DNA of 26,189 nt from Silene noctiflora (taxonomy: Eukaryota; Streptophyta; Magnoliopsida; Caryophyllales; Caryophyllaceae). The stretch spans positions 266,528 to 292,716 of the forward strand of contig VHZZ01000032.1 in NCBI GenBank assembly GCA_009801015.1, in the 5' to 3' direction. Below, piece after piece: positions 1 through 11,000 of this stretch. The notes under the pieces were generated by a model. It was not told the DNA's origin and did not search any database. It saw only the letters and a program-made list of their open reading frames with translations. The translations under genes and the position numbers were made by a program. How positions within the stretch are numbered: the first letter of the stretch is position 1; the number at the start of each line of letters is the position of its first letter.

Positions 1-406
1 ACCTTTATTTTGACTTATTAATGTTGTATCACCATCTTATACGAGAAACATCACAAATCACTTTTAATAAGCACAAACAACTATTAAAAACCCCCATTAT
101 GAAGCATGAAAGGATAATGGCAATTTGATGAATTTGAGTTAAATTCGTATACTATTTGGTGGGTTAATGATAATTCGGCGAACTAATAAGTAAACGTGTA
201 GATTGTCGAGTAATTGGAATGATAAATAGACGATTTAGTAGATCAATTAAGAAATTAATCTAGCAAATACAATGAATAAAGTCATTGTATAGACTAATGT
301 ATAGAGTTTAGGGGTATACCATAGAATTTAAAAAATGTAGGAGTACAACATAGAAAACCGAAAAACTCGGGGTATCTTCATTTCGTAACTACTCTCATAT
401 CTCCAT

Positions 407-609
407 TGCTCCCAATGTCCCGGTCAATAATTACATTTTCCTTTTTAAGACGTATCAGTCTATAATTTACACTTTCCTTTGACCATTACTTTTCCTACTC
501 ATTTCAAATTATTTTTGATTTTTTTAATAATTATAAATTCATTCACCCTTGCTTATCTTAATAATTGTGTAAAAAAAATTGTAAACTATTGACCGGGGTA
601 GAGGGAGTA
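407..609. mobile_element. Stowaway-like MITE (Tc1/mariner type)
   Basis: The left end reads GCTCCCAATGTCCCGGTCAA and the right end, reverse-complemented, reads TACTCCCTCTACCCCGGTCA. Both continue into matching AATAxTTAC-like sequence, so terminal inverted repeats of roughly 25-30 bp enclose about 200 bp of AT-rich filler. CTCCCTC-type termini with a CCCGGTCA block are what I know of plant Stowaway elements, which insert at TA. There is no coding capacity, so it is non-autonomous. The exact ends are uncertain by a few bases. Confidence 0.65.
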
Positions 610-977
610 AGTCTTTATTGGACACATACAGACTTCCAAAAAATTGGACTTGTAACGATATTAATTGTATATTAATATCAATCTTATATTCACCCGACGC
701 TATTATTTTTCTCACTGAAAAGCTGGTTTATTACAATTACAACCATCTAAAAAACTATGTCCGTACTAAATCAATGCGGTAACTGACCACAATTCAACTC
801 CATATTTCAATTTTTTATATTTTATATTTATATGTAAAATTGATAATATAATAATTATTTTTTTTTAATTTTTTTTTTAAGATCTCAATAAGGACTTTTT
901 TTTTTTTTTTTTTTTTAAATTTGAAATATCACCCCTACATAAATGAACTTTATATCTCTAAATAATAATTGAGGTGC

Positions 978-978
<1 letters not shown>

Positions 979-1006
<28 letters not shown>
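979..1006. repeat. (ATT)n microsatellite
   Basis: An uninterrupted run of about nine TTA/ATT trinucleotides. It lies about 60 bp upstream of the candidate TATA box of the transporter gene. Confidence 0.9.
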
Positions 1007-1008
<2 letters not shown>

Positions 1009-1063
1009 ATTATATGAAAAAAAAGCTCCTCACATACAAATTTCTCATGAAAAATGTGTGCAT

Positions 1064-1070
1064 TTATAAA
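1064..1070 (+). promoter_or_regulatory. Candidate TATA box of the transporter gene
   Basis: TTATAAA lies about 30 bp before a stretch (from about 1100) that becomes pyrimidine-rich with CTCTCC/CTACACTC runs (1130-1180), typical of a plant 5' leader. Transcription start would then be near 1095-1100. This is inference from position and composition only. Confidence 0.35.
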
Positions 1071-1601
1071 GCACAAAAAAAGTTAGATTTTCCAAAATTT
1101 CACAAGAATTAGTGACCCCACCACATACTTACTCTTTCCAAATCTCCTACACTCTCCCTCTCTACACTCTTTACAAATCTAGTTCATCATCTTTTAACTC
1201 AAAACATTTTTCTCAACTAAATAAATTCTCAATCTTTTCTTCTAATCATTCATAAATTCATAAATTCATAACCAATTCAAGAAATTCTCCTTTTTAATCA
1301 ATCCCCAAATCATTTTTTTCAAAAATTAGGGTTCTTCACTTCTTTGATCTCTCCGCTATAGTTTAATAACCATATTAATAACCCCAGAAATCGAAGGTAT
1401 TAAATGCTGTTTTACCACTTACCCACATTTTCTTTAGCTTTAATTAGTCTTTTAATGCTGTACCCATTTCAGATCCAACTTGTTTTGATCCAGTTTAATA
1501 CTCACATTTTCTTGTTTTTTACTTGATTGTAATGCCCATTTCTTCCCCAGCTTTAATTTAGAGTTTTTGTTGGTTAATTTCTGTGTTTTTGATGATTAGG
1601 A

Positions 1602-1955
1602 GTAGTTGTTTGCATGAAGTTGTGATTTTGATTCATACCCATTTCTTGTTTAGCTTTTATTTGGGTTAAATTTGTGTTTTTCTGGGTTAAATATCAGTTG
1701 TTTGCATGAAGTTGTGATTTTGATTTATACCGACTTCTTGTTTTGCTTTAATTTGGGTTAAATTTGCGTTTTTTTCGGGTTAAATTTCGGGTTTATTAGG
1801 AGTATATGTTTGCATAAAGTTGTGATTTTGATTTTTACTTGATTGTAGTAATTCACATTTCTTCCTTGGGGTTAATTTGTGTTCATTTTGAATCAAATTT
1901 CAGGTTTTTTCGACGGCTAAGAGTAGTTGTTTGCATAAAGTTGTGATCTTGATTT
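1602..1955 (+). repeat. Four degenerate copies of a GTTGTTTGCAT unit in the 5'-leader intron
   Basis: A core reading GTTGTTTGCATRAAGTTGTG followed by ATTTTGATT occurs four times, with TGCAT at 1611, 1703, 1811 and 1933 (spacings 92, 108 and 122 bp). Each copy is followed by TTGGGTTAA/TTTGTGTTTTT-like sequence, so this is a decayed tandem array with a unit of about 100 bp. It lies in what I read as a 5'-UTR intron: the donor is GAAG|GTATTA at 1397, and candidate acceptors end at 1903 (AAATTTCAG) or 1977 (AAACTAG). Expansion may have come from unequal exchange. Confidence 0.75.
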
Positions 1956-2011
1956 TATGTTTGGATTGTAAAACTAGTGTGAAGAACAATAGTACAGTGT
2001 GAAGAGCAAAG

Positions 2012-5000
2012 ATGATCAACAAATCACATGCACTGACTTATCTATACTTACTGATTTACATATTGCTGTCATCTGGAGTTATACTGTATAATAAGGTTAG
2101 TAAGCTTTATCGTCTCGTTTTCGTTTGCAAGATAATCTCTATTAGTTACTTATTTTAATTGTTGCATTGATGGATTTGTCACTTTGTCTTTTTAGTTTAT
2201 ACCTTGCTTTGAAAATGGGTTTGACTGGAATTCCTTTTTGGGGCAGTCGTCAGTTACTTTTTGTCTTCAGAACAGATCTTGTGTGAGACCGTGTCGCAAT
2301 CAGATGATATGGTTGGAAATAGTTGTTTTGTCCCGATAAGTCTTGGTTGAGACAGTCTCATGACGAGGGATCTTTAGAGGTTCCTGCCTTAGTACGATTG
2401 TCGAGTATGTTGCTTGGTTTTAATTTTTAGTTGCATGGTTGAGTAGGCACTTTGTTAGTCTAGTTATGTTATAGGATCGTAAGTTAAGAAGTAAAGAAGA
2501 GTTTGTTGATCGACTTAGGTGCTTATAAACACAATTCAATGTATTGTTGTGGCCATGAAGGTGAAAGGCCCAAGTACATTATACTTTGTGAGCCCACTTT
2601 TGAAATGCAGGGCTCCTGGCGCTCTTCACAGTAGGAGAAGCCATACAAGTTTGTAGTTGCAATTTCTGCTTCGATCACATGGTGGTTCAAGCATGTATTG
2701 ATGAGCATTTTTTTTTTTTCTGTTTTGATAGAGTCCTGAAATAAAATGCTGTCAAACAGGACACAAAAGAAATCTACTAGTTCCATACTGTCCCCATCTC
2801 TTTACAAGTAGTTTTAATATTTCCTTCTCCTTATCTTTGGAGTTCACTAAATGCTAGATTTTAGGGGTAGGTAGGTCGGTAGTATATAGGGTGATTAGTT
2901 GTGATTTGTCATGCGCGATTATAAGAGACTATAGAACGTTAATTGAATTGCACATACATAGGGCGGACAGCATTAGCTCTATTCCAGATTTATTATAAAT
3001 TTATCATAGGTACTCCATTCTCCTCGAAATTTACTCTAATTCTGTCTCTGAATCATTGCAGTGGGTTCTTTCTCCGAAGTACTTCAATTTTCCATTTCCT
3101 ATAACATTGACAATGGTTCATATGGGATTCTCAGGAGTAGTGGCGTTTTTTCTTGTTCGTGTTTTTAAGGTATGGTTTTAGTAATGTTTTTCCAGATTAT
3201 GTTGTTTATTATCACTATTTGCTCATTTTGACTGTCGTTGGGTGTGTGCTTGTTATGTTACTAAACTGAAGTGCATGTATTGACAGTCACTATCTAGTAT
3301 TCCACTACTTACCAAGAAGATTTATGAGCTTTCACTCCGTCATGAAAAAATGTCATTGTACTGGCAAAGCTATCCTAGGTTTCATGGTCAATTGATACAA
3401 TTGTTTCAAGTACTTCGTTCGTTCGAGTCGGACCTATCATCCTTTTTTCATATTTGTACTTAGGTGAATGAAATAATAGAACAATTTAGTTCACAAGGGA
3501 ACTTTGAGGTCTTTGAGGCTTACTAGGTGCATCACATAGAATTCCACCTCGACAGAGAGATTGCCAGAAGTGAAATTTCTTAACAAACATCTAGGTTTAA
3601 GAAAAAGCCTTACTACTCTTTCTCAAAATTCAAAGAGTTTGACGATTAGAATTAGAAATCCTGTCTCTCTGATGTTATGTTTTCTCTACAACTACTCCAC
3701 GACTCCACCAGCAACAAAGTATAAAAATGATTTACAGTCAGCTAACATGACTGAACGTGTCGTTGTTAAGAGGCCAAAAGCCTATATTTCATGTTCAAAA
3801 GACATCTTACTACGTTACCAGTTGCCACTACAATGGACCATCTGGCCCTAGTTTTAAGAACTGAGCAAGTGAGGAGAGTACTTGTATCAAGTGAATGAAA
3901 AGGGTAAGTAACTGGAAATGGACAATGGAAACCACATGCTTTCAGAAGTTGTATTTGTCTTTCCAAGCCAAAATTTATCCCAAATAGGAAATCTAGTGAG
4001 TTGGTTCTAATGACTTGATAAAGATTATGTTGTGGTTTCAAATGAATGCAGTATGTAACAGTGTGTTAACTTTTAATGACCCTATTTAATTTGGTATCTT
4101 ATGATGCAGGTTGTAACACCTGTTAAAATGACATTCGAAATGTGAGTGTCATCATGTGAATCTCTGTATTTTATTCTCTCTGATAGTTTGTTAGTTCTCA
4201 CTGTAGACTTGTTTATCTCGTGTCTTATTGGCAGCTATGCTACATGTGTAATACCCATAAGCGCCTTCTTTGCCTCAAGTCTATGGTGAGTTTTCTCGTA
4301 CCAAATATTTAGATGGTATATTTCTGAGGTCGCTCTATGCTGGGTCCACTGTTTTATCTCCGATTATTATATCTGCTGCATATACTATCATTGCAGGTTT
4401 GGAAATACGGCCTACTTGCATATTTCCGTAGCATTCATCCAAATGCTTAAAGCTCTAAGTATGTGCAATTTAAACTTTAATGCTTTTCTAATTGCTTATA
4501 CAACATGGCTTCCTTTAATTGTCTGCTTATTGCAGTGCCTGTGGCAACATTTGTCATGGCTGTTCTGTGTGGAACTGACAAGCTAAGGTGCGATGTGTTC
4601 CTGAACATGCTTTTGGTCAGTGTCGGAGTTGTTGTTTCCTCATATGGGGAAATCCATTTTAACATCATAGGCACACTATACCAAGTCACTGGGATATTTG
4701 CCGAAGCCCTTAGACTGGTCCTAACTCAGGTGCTTCTCCAGAAGAAGGGGTTGACACTAAATCCCATCACCAGCTTGTATTACATAGCTCCATGCAGGTA
4801 TGAACTCACGGACTGAGCGAGTTAGTTATTAGTATAAAATTTGAGATTCTGGTATATTCTCGTATACTTGGGACTTTTTTCAAGAAATAGGGGTCAGTAT
4901 AACTCGTCATTGTTTGGCCGCTTGCAGTTTTGTGTTTCTGTTCATTCCGTGGTATATGCTGGAGCAACCTCATATGGATCCTTCCCGAATTCAGTTTAAT

Positions 5001-6454
5001 TTTTGGATCTTCTTCTCAAATGCTGTGTGTGCCCTGGCCTTGAACTTCTCAATCTTCCTCGTTATTGGTAGAACTGGAGCAGTTACTATCCGTGTTGCTG
5101 GTGTATTAAAAGACTGGATACTTATTGCCCTTTCAACAGTAATATTTCCAGAGTCAGCTATCACAGGACTCAATATCATTGGCTATGCAATCGGTAAGAG
5201 ACTTTATGGATTTTCACAATGAATACAAGTTTTTAAAAATGAGAATATGAAAATAGTCGGTTTTGTTACATTTAGCGACATGTATCTGAAAATTTAGTTT
5301 TCAAAGTTGACATCATTTGATCACCATATTCAAATGGAGACAATAATTTTGGAATCAGTAGAGTGTTAATCATGACTTCTTTGGGTAACAATCTTTAATC
5401 CTTTCATATATACTCTTAGCCTGTCTGCGGATGCTGATTGTATCACTTTATTTTCTTTGCTTCGTGTTTTGCAGCACTTTGTGGTGTTGTCATGTACAAT
5501 TACATAAAGGTGAAAGATGTCCGTGCAACTCAACCTGCTTCACCTGAGAGAATTTCTGTTTCGAAGGTGTGCGGTCATTTTTGTTTTTTGCAATGTTTTT
5601 TTCGTACTTAAGTTACTATTCCTTAATCCTTATGCTTCTTTTGGCTTTCTATTGATTTCTCTGTAAACTGTGTGATCGTAGTACGTTTTAAATGTGCCTA
5701 TTTGTCTCGTGGAAGATAACAATAAGGATTTTCCAAATCTATCAAGAGTTAGTTAAGCTCCCCTCAGAAAAAGTTTGTTTAGGTACTTCATAATTACTGC
5801 TGGATTACTCGCTTATGTAAGTTCATAAACAAACCCTCTCTAAACGGAAGCTTACTAACTTTTACCGAGTTTTCTTTTAGATGGGCAAAAATTGCATTAA
5901 GATGAGTATTTACATTGTTAATGGACAAAACCTTGTTAAGGAAAAATTATCGTCTTTGAAAGAAACCACAACATTGAAGGGCAAATCATGTGTGGACTCG
6001 ACGTCTAGTTAAAAAGAAACTGTTGGTAGGCTTTACTGCCATCCAGATGAAAAACACTCTGCAATAGTCTGAAAAACGGAGTATTTCTGAATTATATACT
6101 CCGTAATATATACTCCAATGTGTAGAGAAGGTCCTTCGCATTAAGATTGCAGACATGACATTTGCTTTGGATGTATCTGAATTATTTAGAAGTCGAACAT
6201 AATTTTTAGTCTTTCTGTTCTTAAATTTGTTTTCGCCTTTGCATTTCTTATTCGGTTAATACTTACATCATTGTAATAAATGGTGTACCTTGCAGGACTG
6301 GAAATTCGAAAAGAAGTCTTCAGATATATACGTACCCAGTGACGGAAGTAATACAGGTTTAGAAATGAAGGGTGATGAAGAGGCTCCACTAATGCCATCC
6401 TCGAGACTCTCTCATATAGGACGCACGCAGGTCAACAATCAAACAAATCTCTGA
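2012..6454 (+). CDS. Probable sugar-phosphate/nucleotide-sugar transporter (TPT family, drug/metabolite transporter superfamily)
   Basis: Coding exons are 2012-2095, 3062-3169, 4110-4141, 4235-4285, 4397-4458, 4536-4797, 4928-5193, 5475-5566 and 6296-6454. All introns are GT-AG and the frame closes exactly, giving 371 aa. The protein is an integral membrane carrier with about ten predicted helices of the triose-phosphate-translocator/nucleotide-sugar-transporter fold. It closely resembles what I recall of Arabidopsis At3g17430/At1g48230, for example WFGNTAYLHISVAFIQMLKA, SSYGEIHFN, GIFAEALRLVLTQVLLQKKG, GRTGAVTIRVAGVLKDW and the YNYIKVKD end of the membrane domain. The divergent hydrophilic tail (last 53 codons) keeps an acidic EEAPLM patch and SRLSHIGRTQ. 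This branch is usually placed in Golgi or other endomembranes. Its substrate is not evident from sequence. The ATG chosen opens a hydrophobic first helix (MINKSHALTYLYLL). All conserved blocks are intact, so it looks functional. The family assignment is strong; the transported substrate is unknown. Confidence 0.93.
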
Positions 6455-7819
6455 CCAGTCGTCTTATTTGTCTCTATGAAAATAGAATTAGGATTTCTGG
6501 ATGTGCTTTCTCCTACGTCGAGGATGCATCTTTTTGTTGCTTACGAGTATTATTTCCTAACATTGCGATTAGGCTTAGGGCCAATTCATTTGTAGAAACT
6601 ATGAACGAAAAACCCTTTCACATATGAAATCACAAGGAAGAAACAAGTATCGATTATGTGTTTTATCTTCATACATTTGGGAAATCGACATGCAATTCAA
6701 GGCAACCTTTTTGTTATTCTTCTGCACAACATTTTTTTTTCCATTTCAAACTCGATATATGAATTATGTTAAAATAGAAGGGATTAGATTAGCTCCCTTC
6801 TATTTTGAAAATCGTCACTCAAAATTCTCGCATGTTTGGTATATCTAAATAGGTCGATAATCCTAACTACTGTAAATCCCATGCATAAATGCACGGTTTT
6901 TTAGATCGAGATGTTAGAGAACTTAGCAAATAAAGATGATAAATTTAAACCGAATTTAAATATTTACACACTATGGATAAAATATATTAAATTAAAGTGG
7001 AAGAATATATGTTTATAGTATTAGAAGCTAAAACTCTTTGTGAATATCTTCATAGACAATGTCAATTAAAATTAGGTAAAACATTTAGCGGAGAGTTAAT
7101 GAATTTTCATATTTATAAAATTTAGATTAAATATATTATTACAAAACGACCTATACGAAATGTTATTAATTACGGAGTAACGATTTCCTGTACAACAATC
7201 ATGTTTCATAGGTAGACTAATACATGATATAATATTAAGTTCATATAAATCAAATGTAAGAGCCAACTTTTACAGAATAATGACAAATTGACAATTAATA
7301 GAGCCCAACTCCTTCCTAAAATGTGTATTATATTTTTTACCACAAAATTAATAATTTNAATTTATACATTTTATCAAATAATTTTATTGAATTTTTTTNN
7401 NNAAANNANNANNNTTTNANNGNTTTTNTTATACGGGGCAATTATCTGTTAAGTCATTCTCTGATATATAATAATAACACTAACAAAAGATTTAGAAATA
7501 AATTTATAATTTTTTATTTATATAAGTTTTGTTTTATTTTAATTAAATGATTACAATTCAAAGTATAGAAAAGATTATATAAAAGAAAAAGAAAAAAAAG
7601 TAATGAAAGAAAGACGTATTTCCTTATTTAGAGAGATTTCTTTTGGAGGGAAAACTTTTGAGAATTTTTATTCTCATAGTATATAGGAGGATTAACGAGT
7701 CCCGGTCACATGTACCAAACGCAAACGGTGTCATCTACGGTCTTGACATAAATTTTGGTTCCGTCTGGTCTTATAGCAAGCGGATTTTCGAAACTTGTAT
7801 TATTATCGAGTAAAATGCA
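6455..7819. other. Intergenic region between transporter and HEMD
   Basis: This contains the 3' UTR of the transporter, whose end I could not place, then very AT-rich DNA. I see no exon or RNA gene; the open frames at about 6624-6848 and 7323-7550 are AT-rich chance frames, the latter crossing ambiguous bases. The stretch includes the patch of N calls listed separately. Confidence 0.55.
7358..7428. other. Patch of ambiguous bases (N)
   Basis: Seventeen N calls are interspersed with called bases, mostly T and A, in a homopolymer-rich stretch. Isolated Ns mixed with real calls suggest unresolved low-quality consensus rather than a scaffold gap of set length. Any feature crossing it is unreliable. 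Confidence 0.9.
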
Positions 7820-7827
7820 TATATAAA
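7820..7827 (+). promoter_or_regulatory. Possible TATA box upstream of HEMD
   Basis: TATATAAA lies 212 bp before the HEMD start codon, immediately before the 60-bp tandem duplication. It would imply a leader of about 190 nt that includes the duplicated units. No better TATA is seen closer to the ATG, but many housekeeping and plastid-protein genes lack one, so this is weak. Confidence 0.3.
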
Positions 7828-7965
7828 AGGCTACTTTCGAATATATATTGGTCTGTCTCAGTATAAGACGGGTTTAGTTCAATTATAAGGCTACTTTCGA
7901 ATATATATTGGTCCGTCTCATTATAAGACGGTTTTAGTTCGGTTATAAGACGGTTTTACATAAGC
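7828..7965. repeat. 60-bp tandem duplication plus partial third copy
   Basis: Two adjacent 60-bp units (7828-7887 and 7888-7947) differ at about five positions. A partial third copy of the TATAAGACGGTTTTA portion follows. Each unit carries GTCTCA-TATAAGACGG, a half of the GACGG-type inverted repeat motif found in the MITEs further along this window, so the unit may derive from a MITE end. It lies about 75-210 bp before the HEMD start codon, in its promoter or 5' leader. Confidence 0.85.
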
Positions 7966-8038
7966 GGTTTGCGAAACCCGAGAAAGGTATCACGTCAACA
8001 CTTATCAAAGCTTTTCGTTAGCTCAAGATACTGTAACA

Positions 8039-11000
8039 ATGGCGTCACTAACACTTCTAAAATATCTCTCTCCTCCATTTTTATCTTCTTCAACAACAAA
8101 CTATTCCCGTAAAATGCAACATCATTGCATCAAAATTCGCGCATCTTCTTCATCGTCTCACACGAATCCCAAGGTCGTTGTTACAAGAGAACGTGGGAAG
8201 AATGTCAAGCTCATCAATGCATTGGTATTCTTCTTTCATCTTTGATTGTAGATAATTGAACAATTTAGGGTTATAGTGTGATTGATTTACTGCATTGTTT
8301 GTAGTAATTTGTAATTAGTTTTGCAGAATGATTATGATTATGTCTTTGTTTATGCAATAATTGTATGAAATTCATCAACCAATTTTAGGGTTTTAGTGTG
8401 ATTGATTGCATTGTTTGTAGTAATTTGTATTGCAGAATGATTGTCTTTATGCTTGTGCATTAATTGTTTGAAATTGTTCTAGACTTCTAGCTCTTTGTGA
8501 GCTCATATCAGTGGCGGAGCTAGGGGGCTAGTAGGGGCGGTCGCTCCCGAACAAAGGAGAATTTGAGCTATTGTTATTTAGTTAATTTTCATATGAAATG
8601 TTGTTTGTTGATTCTATTGCTGTTTCTCAAGGGAATGCTAGGATATCATGTTGTTTTCGGGTTCTCTATTTACGCCTTTAGTTGTTATTACAGGCTAAAC
8701 ATGGTATTCAGTGCTTGGAGTTTCCTCTTATTGAGCATGCACCAGGACCTGACTTAGAAAAGCTTCAGTCGACGTTAAATGGTAAGAGTTCAGATGAGCA
8801 TTACCCTTAGCCTATTGCATTATGATGATCACAGGTCTGTCAAAATGTAGGAAAATTAACAGATTGATGTTAATCTAGGGTCCTGAAAGACAGGGTAAGT
8901 GGCAAACTAATCACTCAGTTTCTATCGACAAAATTTATGTTTCAGCAAGATTGAAACTGTTGTCAGTCACTTATCTCTGTCTCTGGTATATTAAATCAAG
9001 AAAGCATCCTTAGGCAGGAAGCTTCCTATCTTTGTCTTACGTCACATGATGCCAATTGCCACCAATGCCCAGGCTAACCGTAACGCTTGTTAACACCATA
9101 GTCCATTTTTAGAGGAGCTTTAGCCTCCCCAATCCATGACCGAGCTCAGTGAGGATGATACTTCTGTAGGGACTCTTTGTTAGGACCAAGTCAACGTGCA
9201 CTGTCTATACTCGATCGTTAACATTACCAAGAGAGGAACAAAGGCCTAAAGCTTGTCCACTGCACATTCAAAGGCAGACTTTCACAATGCAAATCTGTTG
9301 GTTCTCATATAGTGAGTTACAAAAACAAGCAGTTGCATTGGGAAGGGTAGAGAGACTAAAGATGCTTAAATTTTGTATTGAAAGATACACATTACTTCTC
9401 TACATGTCTATCCAAAATCTTGCTTTCTTGACCCCCCTTTCTCGCTTTCTAAGAATCAAAGGTACCAAATGCTTTCAAGTCTAAGATATAGTTTCCGTAG
9501 GGAAGCATGAGTGCTAGATGACCCTCACAAACAGTCTTAACTGTAATCATGAAGATCGCAAGGACATACACTCTTGATACGGAAAACCACATCCATTTAC
9601 CTATCCAAGATCCTAAGCAATGATCTGTCATTGGATCAATTGTTATTTGTAACTGAAAAAGTAAGGATTAATTTAAAGGTCTTTTATGGATCAACTCATA
9701 TGAGAGTGTTTTTTTTACTAGTGCAGAAATGAAGTTCGACTGGATCATTATCACTTCTCCGGAGGCAGCGTCGGTGTTTCTGGATGCATGGAGGTGAGAG
9801 ATGACAACTTAATGTAAAGAATTTATATTTTCTCTAGTTAAGGCATCACAATATCGGATTCCTGGTTAATGTTCCAGGTTATAGCCACACTTATAAGCGA
9901 TTGATAACACTAGGAATCCGTTATTTATTGTTATTTTCTTTAGGTTGTAACTTTTACCTTACTTGACTGAGATCTCAGCTCACAACTTTTCACTTCTATT
10001 GCTCTCTAGAACGTCTTGATATGAAATCTGAGTTTTCCATGATTTAACAGCCAGTGGTCCTTTCCTTAAAACTATGAATATTCTTTTACTTGGAGCAATA
10101 AAATAGACTTCTAAGACTTTTGATTCGCAAGTTAAAAGAGACAAACTTCTTTGGGAAGTGGTGAGAATTGAGAAATAGACTACTGTCATGCTTAATAGTA
10201 TGCACTGGTTTAAATTTACTGTATTTTATCTGTGAATATGTGATGACTTTAATTGAATTTTCGAAGGTCATTTTATTTTATTTGATATTTTGATGTATAG
10301 GGCCCATCTTGATTTTGATTTGCAAGAAAAAAAGATAGTTGATTGCTGTTTTCCCTTAAATTTTTGCAATTACTTTTTACTTAGGGCTGCTGGTTCACCA
10401 AATGTTAGAGTAGCTGTTGTTGGAGCTGGTACAGCCAGTGTATTCGAAGATGTCATGCAGCTATCAAATTCCCTTGAAATTGCCTTTACACCATCAAAAG
10501 GTATTCTTACTTGCATGCACGAAATCAAAGCAGGTGGTTGAATTATTTAGTTGCAGTGACCGTTCCTGCTTATGATTTACTAGCCAACAACTGAGTCCCC
10601 AAAGCAATTCAATAACATTGCTAACATTCAGCTTCACCAGAAAAAAATAAGCTATTTTGATTTGACAATAAATTTGTTCGTATCAGTCACGAGATCAAAG
10701 ATTCCAATTTCTGAGACTATTATTGTCTGAGTTTCAGGTATAATGTATGTTGTTATCAGAGGCTGTATATAATGTATCTTTTGTAGTCCTACTCTGAGGC
10801 TTATTAACTCCTAAGCACGCCTCCAATTCTCCAAAGCTTTGGCTTGCCTTTGATGCGTTGCCCTGTTTCAAAAAGAATGCCACTTACATTTAGGATAAAT
10901 AATCACTGTCGTGCATTATCTTGGTGACTTCTCATAAGTCATAAGTACTGAATTCTTACTTTCCCATAACATTTCATGGGTGTCTTGTGTTGACATGATA

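Larger units (their letters stand above)
1..1063. other. AT-rich intergenic region, no gene seen
   Basis: I see no open frame, exon-like stretch or recognisable protein similarity in this stretch. It is very AT-rich, with T-tracts around 850-916. It contains one Stowaway-like MITE and one ATT microsatellite, listed separately. The last few hundred bases before about 1064 would be the upstream promoter of the transporter gene. Confidence 0.6.

Noticed and set aside
3561-4041. Frames of 91-96 codons on both strands in transporter intron 3
   Set aside because: They lie wholly between the exons ending 3169 and starting 4110, overlap each other, and show no recognisable domain.
4477-5179. Minus-strand frames opposite transporter exons 6 and 7
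   Set aside because: These are shadows of the strongly conserved plus-strand coding exons.
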